From the NCBI GenBank assembly GCA_036554605.1, contig DATBMY010000322.1, positions 1 through 9,102 of the forward strand: 9,102 bases of DNA. Reading direction: 5' to 3'. The notes beneath the pieces were generated by a model that was given only the letters and a program-made list of their open reading frames with translations, was not told the origin of the DNA and made no database searches. This DNA comes from DATBMY01 sp036554605 (GTDB taxonomy: Bacteria > Acidobacteriota > Blastocatellia > UBA7656). The translations under genes were made by a program, and so were the position numbers. Positions 5,162-9,102 of this stretch are shown piece by piece (position 1 is the stretch's first letter; each line of letters starts with the position of its first letter).

Positions 5162-7735
5162 ATGGGTCAAAACTTCAACCAGAACAATCTTGCGAAGCCG
5201 CGACTGCTAGGTGCGTCGGCGGCATTTGCAAGCTATCAAATCATTATCGAAGGCAGCCGCTTCGTCATAGGGCGTGATCCTTCGCAATGCAACATGGTGC
5301 TTGAGCCGACCATTGTCTCTAAGGTCCACGCGGTAATCGAAGTCGATCCAAATGGTCGCGCCTTCGTCACCGATCTGCAATCGCGCAACGGGACGTTCAT
5401 TAACGGCGCGCCCGTCACTCGCGCGGAGTTGAGAGAGGGCGACGTGGTGAGCTTTGGCCCCGGCGGCAACGTGGCCTTCACCTATCGCGCCGCGCCCGCC
5501 GTCATGCCCCCCTCGTCGCGCCCCTTCCCTCCCTCTTCGCCTGACGAGCGCGACTATTATCCCGTCACCCGGCAACCTGCTCACGCGCCGCCCGCGGTGA
5601 GCCCGCACTCGGCCGCGAGCATTGTGATGCGCGCGGGCGAAGAGCCGGTCATACGCATCGGCCGCGCGCCGGACAACGACATAGTGCTGGATGCGCCGGG
5701 CGTATCGCGCTATCACGCGACGCTCACTTATGGCGCGGGCGCGCAGCCAATCATCGCCGATCTGGGGAGCACCAACGGCACCTTTGTCAACGGCCTGCCG
5801 GTGCGCGAGCCGCGCCAGACCGGCGCGGGAGACCTGGTCTCGATAGCCGGTTTTCTCCTGCGAATAGACGGGCGCAAGATCAAGCGACTGGACCTCTCTT
5901 TAAGCGGCATAAGCGCCCTGCGCATAACTAAGATGATCGACAGCAAGACGATACTCAAGGATATATCTCTTGCGGTCGCGCCGCGCGAATTTGTTGGTCT
6001 GATGGGCTCTTCCGGGTGCGGCAAGTCGACGCTCATGGACGCGCTCAACGGGCTGCGCCCGGCATCCTCGGGCACCGTGCTTGTCAACGAGCTCGACCTT
6101 TATCGCAACTTCGACGCGCTTCGCCGCAGCATAGGTCACGTGCCGCAGCGCGACATACTGCACGACGCGCTCACGGTCGAGCGCACGCTTTATTACGCGG
6201 GCAAGCTGCGGCTTCCGCAAGGCACCCCGCCCGAGCAGATACGCTCGGTCGTCGATGAGGTCATACAGACCGTAGGGCTCGAAGAGCAGCGGCACACTCA
6301 GTTTCGCCAGCTTTCCGGCGGCCAGCAGAAACGCTTGAGCCTCGGCGTCGAGCTCATAACAAAGCCTAGCTTCATATTTCTCGACGAGCCGACGTCGCCG
6401 CTCGACCCCGAAACGACCGAGAATATGATGATGCTCTTTCGCAGGCTCGCCGACGAAGGGCGCATCGTCATTATGGTCACGCACAAGTTCGAGAAGTTTG
6501 ACGAGATGCATCACGTGGCGATCCTGACGAAGGGCGGGCGCCTCGCCTTCTTCGGGCCGCCGCGCGAATCGCTCAGCTATTTCGGGGTCAGAGAGCCAAC
6601 CGAGATATATCGCATGCTGAGCAGCCGCGACCCCGACGAGTGGAGCCGCAGCTTTCAAGCGTCGGAGCATTACGACCGCTACGTCGGCGGGCGCATACAA
6701 GAAGCGCAGGAGCTCGCGCGCGGCACGCAGCGCCCGACGGGCCCGCTCCACCAGCATGCCGGCGAGCGGCGCTTCGGCTTCAGCCAGTGGATGACGCTCA
6801 CGCAGCGTTACGCCGAGGTGAAGCTCAAAGATATGCGCAACACCGCGCTGCTGCTGCTTCAGGCGCCGCTCATAGCGCTGCTTGTGGCGCTCATAATCGG
6901 CGGCGAGCCGAACGACGTGAAGACGATATTCATAGCCGCGGTCATCTCTATATGGTTCGGCTCTAATAACGCCATTCGCGAGATCGTCTCCGAGTCGGGC
7001 ATATACATGCGCGAGCGGCTCGTGAATCTAAAGATCCCCTCTTACGTCTTCTCGAAGATAACGGTGCTCGGCGCGATAGCTTTCATACAATGCCTGATGT
7101 TCGTAGGGATACTGGTGGCATTCGACCGGCTCCGCGGCAGTGACTTCCCCCTGCTGATGATAATCCTATACCTGACATCGCTCGGGGGGATAACCATGGG
7201 TCTATTCTTTTCGGCGCTCGTCAAGTCTACGGAGAAGGCCATGACCGTGCTGCCGCTGATATTGATACCGCAACTGCTTTTGAGCGGCTTCTTCAAACCG
7301 GTCGACGACGTTTATGTGAAGAGCACTCAAAGCGGAATGCAGCCGGCAACAGTCGAAGAGTTCCGCCGCTTCGAAGATATCAAGCGCCAGCCTTCAAGAC
7401 AGCAGCAGGCGGCGGCTGCCGGCGGCGACATGTCGCCCGTGGTCAAGAACGGCGGGATGGGGGCGGCCAGCATCGCCAGCATACCGATGATAGCCCGGTG
7501 GTCAATCGACGGGCTCGTGCATACGGTCAGCATAGGCGATGAGAAGACGCGCGACCGGCTGGCAACAAACCTCTGGGTTGCCGAATACCAGAACGTGTTC
7601 GATAAACGCAGCGCGTCATCAATCGAAGCAGCCTACAGGCTGCGCGTCTTCATCAACCTGCTGATATTGAGCCTGTTCATCGCTCTCTTTCTGGCGCTCA
7701 CCATGTGGGCGTTAAAGCGAAAAGACGTTTTATAA
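5162..7735 (+). CDS. Twin-FHA ABC exporter: FHA-FHA-ATPase-ABC2 permease fusion
   Basis: The product is 857 residues. FHA domain 1 (about 25-108) has GR (37-38), S53/H56 and SRNGTFING (74-82). A Pro-rich linker (111-150) leads to FHA domain 2 (about 160-236), with GR (167-168), SRYH (182-185) and GSTNGTFVNG (202-211). The ABC ATPase (about 251-475) is complete: Walker A GSSGCGKST (282-290), Q-loop Q329, signature LSGGQ (384-388), Walker B FIFLDEP (404-410), D-loop SPLD and H-loop H441. The ABC-2/ABCG-like permease (about 538-857) has six helices (near 562-580, 586-604, 634-654, 664-685, 693-711, 830-850) and a loop of about 115 residues between the last two. FHA domains bind phosphothreonine, so export is probably governed by Ser/Thr kinases; the substrate is unknown. 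Homodimer action is expected for a half-transporter. No SD precedes ATG 5162, but the N-terminal FHA strand follows naturally. It is likely co-transcribed with the zinc-ribbon gene. Confidence 0.93.
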   Translation: MGQNFNQNNLAKPRLLGASAAFASYQIIIEGSRFVIGRDPSQCNMVLEPTIVSKVHAVIEVDPNGRAFVTDLQSRNGTFINGAPVTRAELREGDVVSFGPGGNVAFTYRAAPAVMPPSSRPFPPSSPDERDYYPVTRQPAHAPPAVSPHSAASIVMRAGEEPVIRIGRAPDNDIVLDAPGVSRYHATLTYGAGAQPIIADLGSTNGTFVNGLPVREPRQTGAGDLVSIAGFLLRIDGRKIKRLDLSLSGISALRITKMIDSKTILKDISLAVAPREFVGLMGSSGCGKSTLMDALNGLRPASSGTVLVNELDLYRNFDALRRSIGHVPQRDILHDALTVERTLYYAGKLRLPQGTPPEQIRSVVDEVIQTVGLEEQRHTQFRQLSGGQQKRLSLGVELITKPSFIFLDEPTSPLDPETTENMMMLFRRLADEGRIVIMVTHKFEKFDEMHHVAILTKGGRLAFFGPPRESLSYFGVREPTEIYRMLSSRDPDEWSRSFQASEHYDRYVGGRIQEAQELARGTQRPTGPLHQHAGERRFGFSQWMTLTQRYAEVKLKDMRNTALLLLQAPLIALLVALIIGGEPNDVKTIFIAAVISIWFGSNNAIREIVSESGIYMRERLVNLKIPSYVFSKITVLGAIAFIQCLMFVGILVAFDRLRGSDFPLLMIILYLTSLGGITMGLFFSALVKSTEKAMTVLPLILIPQLLLSGFFKPVDDVYVKSTQSGMQPATVEEFRRFEDIKRQPSRQQQAAAAGGDMSPVVKNGGMGAASIASIPMIARWSIDGLVHTVSIGDEKTRDRLATNLWVAEYQNVFDKRSASSIEAAYRLRVFINLLILSLFIALFLALTMWALKRKDVL

Positions 7736-7740
7736 ACCCT

Positions 7741-7756
7741 GCGGCCTATGAGCCGC
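7741..7756 (+). other. Small intercistronic hairpin
   Basis: GCGGC and GCCGC pair around a 6-nt loop in the 40-bp gap between exporter and zinc-ribbon genes, just before the AAAAGGAG site. No U-run follows, so it is not a terminator. It may modulate translation or RNA stability, or be chance. Confidence 0.25.
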
Positions 7757-7775
7757 TAAAAGGAGTAGTGGCCAT

Positions 7776-8243
7776 ATGAGATGTCCGACGTGTCAAGCCG
7801 AACTCCCCGCGACGGCAAAATTTTGCGCCCACTGCGGCACCACCATGACCGCGCAGACCGCGCCGTCCGCGCCCTACGCTCAGACCAACCCTGTAGGCCC
7901 ACGCCCTCAGCGCGCGCCATATTCTTACGGCAACGAAACGGCGGTCGAGAAAAAGTACGCCGTGTTGAGGACGCTTGCCGGGCTCTATAAAGTGCTGGCT
8001 TTCGTCGTGGCCGGGCTCTACGCCCTGATGGCGCTTCTATCGCTTGTGGCCGGAGCATCGATGCCGATGGGAGGGATGAGCGGTTTCGGGGGCGGCTTGC
8101 TGGGCGCGATCTTCTTACTGATCATGGGCGGCCTCGCCTTTATCTTCTTCTATGCGCTGAGCGAGTTGATGTACGTCTTCATGGACATAGAAGAGAACAC
8201 GCGCAAGACCAACATGATGCTTTCGCAAAGGTTGAGGGAATAG
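7776..8243 (+). CDS. Zinc-ribbon small membrane protein
   Basis: The product is 155 residues. The ATG at 7776 is preceded by AAAAGGAG (7758-7765) with 10 nt of spacing. The N-terminus is a zinc ribbon with two CxxC knuckles: C3-P-T-C6 and C17-A-H-C20. A Pro/Ala/Gln-rich linker follows (about 24-52). Two membrane helices lie at about 68-92 and 107-132, joined by a Met/Gly-rich loop (GASMPMGGMSGFGGG). A charged amphipathic tail ends the protein (DIEENTRKTNMMLSQRLRE, 137-155). Such zinc-ribbon membrane proteins are common next to envelope and transporter genes, but their role is unknown. The gene follows the FHA-ABC exporter by 40 bp on the same strand with no terminator between. An accessory role for the exporter is possible; this is inference from position only. 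Confidence 0.82.
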   Translation: MRCPTCQAELPATAKFCAHCGTTMTAQTAPSAPYAQTNPVGPRPQRAPYSYGNETAVEKKYAVLRTLAGLYKVLAFVVAGLYALMALLSLVAGASMPMGGMSGFGGGLLGAIFLLIMGGLAFIFFYALSELMYVFMDIEENTRKTNMMLSQRLRE

Positions 8244-8252
8244 CTTCCGGCG

Positions 8253-9041
8253 TTAGTGGCCGAGCCCTAATGCTTCCAGCGCGAGTTTCATTACGTAAAG
8301 GAGAGCTACTCCGGCAAAGACCAGCAGTGAAGTCTTCGCCCCTCTCTCTCTCGTATTGACTTCGGGGATCAGGTCCGACGCGGCTACGTAAAGCGTGACG
8401 CCCGCCGATAGCGGGAGCACGTGGGCCGAAAGGGTGTCGGAGTATTCAACGGCTCGGCTGAATAAGATAACGAGCGCCACCCCGGCAAGCGTTGCAAGCC
8501 CTACCAGCAGCGCCGAGAGCATCGCCTGCCGATGGCTGCGGCCCGAAGCTAGCATCATCGAAGCGACGGTGAAGCCTTCCGGGAGCTTATGCAACAGTAT
8601 GGCTATGAATATCAAGACTCCGAGTTGCTGATTGACGAGCGATGCCACGGCTATCGATACGCCGTCAAAAAAAGTATGCACCATCAGCGCCGCCATCCCG
8701 GCAAGCGCGGCGTGATTTGCAAGCATCGCCTCTTCGTGAGTCTCTTCACCGAAATGAAAGTGCGGCGCGAGCGTATGCTCTACAAATTGGATCAGCAGGT
8801 AACCGCCCAGCACCCAGAGCATCGGCGTCAGGGCCTCACCCCGCCACTGGTGCTCTATGGTCTCGGGGATGATATTTATAAAGACCGCCGCAAGCATAAA
8901 GCCCGCGCCCAGGGCAATCAGCGTTCTCAGCGCCGCGTGGCCCAGCCGTTGAGCCGATAAGAGAAACCCGCCCAGGAAATTGGCCAGCGCCGCCGTAAGC
9001 CCGTAAGCGATTATTATAAAGATGGGGGTCTCGGCCTCCAT
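8253..9041 (-). CDS. ZIP-family divalent metal transporter
   Basis: The product is 262 residues from ATG 9039-9041. The frame stays open to a GTG at 9093-9095 (280 residues), but an extended -10 element (9071-9079) lies inside that extension and GGGAGGG (9044-9050) lies just before the ATG, so the shorter form is preferred. Eight hydrophobic segments are visible. The ZIP metal-site motifs are HTFFDGVSIA (residues 122-131; H122, D126) and HKLPEG (151-156; H151, E155), the latter with Lys where HExPEG is usual. NIIPETIE and SDLIPEV in other helices also fit the family. A His/Glu-rich loop, EHTLAPHFHF...ETHEE (about 88-104), may bind metal on entry. ZIP proteins move Zn2+, Fe2+ or similar ions into the cytoplasm; the ion cannot be told from sequence. 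The gene converges on the zinc-ribbon gene with a 9-bp gap. Confidence 0.88.
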   Translation of the reverse strand: MEAETPIFIIIAYGLTAALANFLGGFLLSAQRLGHAALRTLIALGAGFMLAAVFINIIPETIEHQWRGEALTPMLWVLGGYLLIQFVEHTLAPHFHFGEETHEEAMLANHAALAGMAALMVHTFFDGVSIAVASLVNQQLGVLIFIAILLHKLPEGFTVASMMLASGRSHRQAMLSALLVGLATLAGVALVILFSRAVEYSDTLSAHVLPLSAGVTLYVAASDLIPEVNTRERGAKTSLLVFAGVALLYVMKLALEALGLGH

Positions 9042-9070
9042 AGCCCTCCCGGTCCTCACCAAAGTCACGC

Positions 9071-9079
9071 AATATACCA
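9071..9079 (-). promoter_or_regulatory. Extended -10 promoter candidate for the ZIP gene
   Basis: The minus strand reads TGGTATATT, fitting the extended -10 form TGnTATAAT with one mismatch. The start of transcription would be near 9064, giving a leader of about 20-25 nt before ATG 9041. No clear -35 is visible before the window ends. Confidence 0.4.
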
Positions 9080-9102
9080 CAGTTGCCCCGGCCACAGGAT
9101 TC

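Noticed and set aside
5900..6757. A 285-codon leftward frame opposite the ABC ATPase domain
   Set aside because: The plus strand carries a complete, motif-perfect ATPase; the antisense translation is Arg/Ala/Leu-rich with no domain.
8244..8252. Bidirectional terminator between the zinc-ribbon and ZIP genes
   Set aside because: The 9-bp gap is too short, and no stem with U-tracts is visible around it.

Overview
The window is GC-rich bacterial chromosome carrying eight protein genes, one of them cut by the left edge. There are no RNA genes, insertion sequences, CRISPR arrays or phage genes. The gene set (a twin-FHA ABC exporter, a TPM-domain protein, a YdjM-type hydrolase, a YtxH/DUF948 pair) and the frequent use of ATA for Ile in GC-rich genes fit an Acidobacteriota (Blastocatellia-like) chromosome. 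This assignment is an inference, held with moderate confidence. Three genes appear to start at TTG behind good Shine-Dalgarno (SD) sites.

Left part (1-1914): a leftward pair encodes a YtxH-domain protein (517-891) and then a DUF948-like membrane protein (1-347, truncated). A rightward membrane-anchored TPR-type protein (1114-1914) is divergent from them, and promoter-like elements for both directions lie in 956-1043.

Middle (1915-4789): a palindromic intergenic repeat built of 7-bp units (1922-2032) ends two bases before the ATG of a YdjM/DUF457-type membrane metal-dependent hydrolase (2035-3171). Converging on that gene with a 4-bp gap is a leftward two-gene unit: a secreted, membrane-anchored TPM-domain protein (3914-4789) followed by a nucleotidyltransferase-fold protein whose catalytic carboxylates seem to be lost (3176-3892).

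Right part (4790-9102): a 372-bp divergent intergenic region holds a TTGACA-type promoter candidate and a palindromic hairpin. It precedes an 857-residue protein joining two FHA domains, an ABC ATPase and an ABC-2 (ABCG-like) permease (5162-7735). A small zinc-ribbon, two-helix membrane protein (7776-8243) follows in the same direction and is probably co-transcribed. A ZIP-family metal transporter (8253-9041) converges on it with a 9-bp gap.

Most products are envelope proteins. The FHA exporter implies control by Ser/Thr phosphorylation, but no kinase lies in the window. I see no clearly new defence or mobile system. The points most worth a second look are the degenerate nucleotidyltransferase/TPM pair, the heptad palindromic repeat that replaces the ribosome-binding region of the hydrolase, and the exporter/zinc-ribbon pair.
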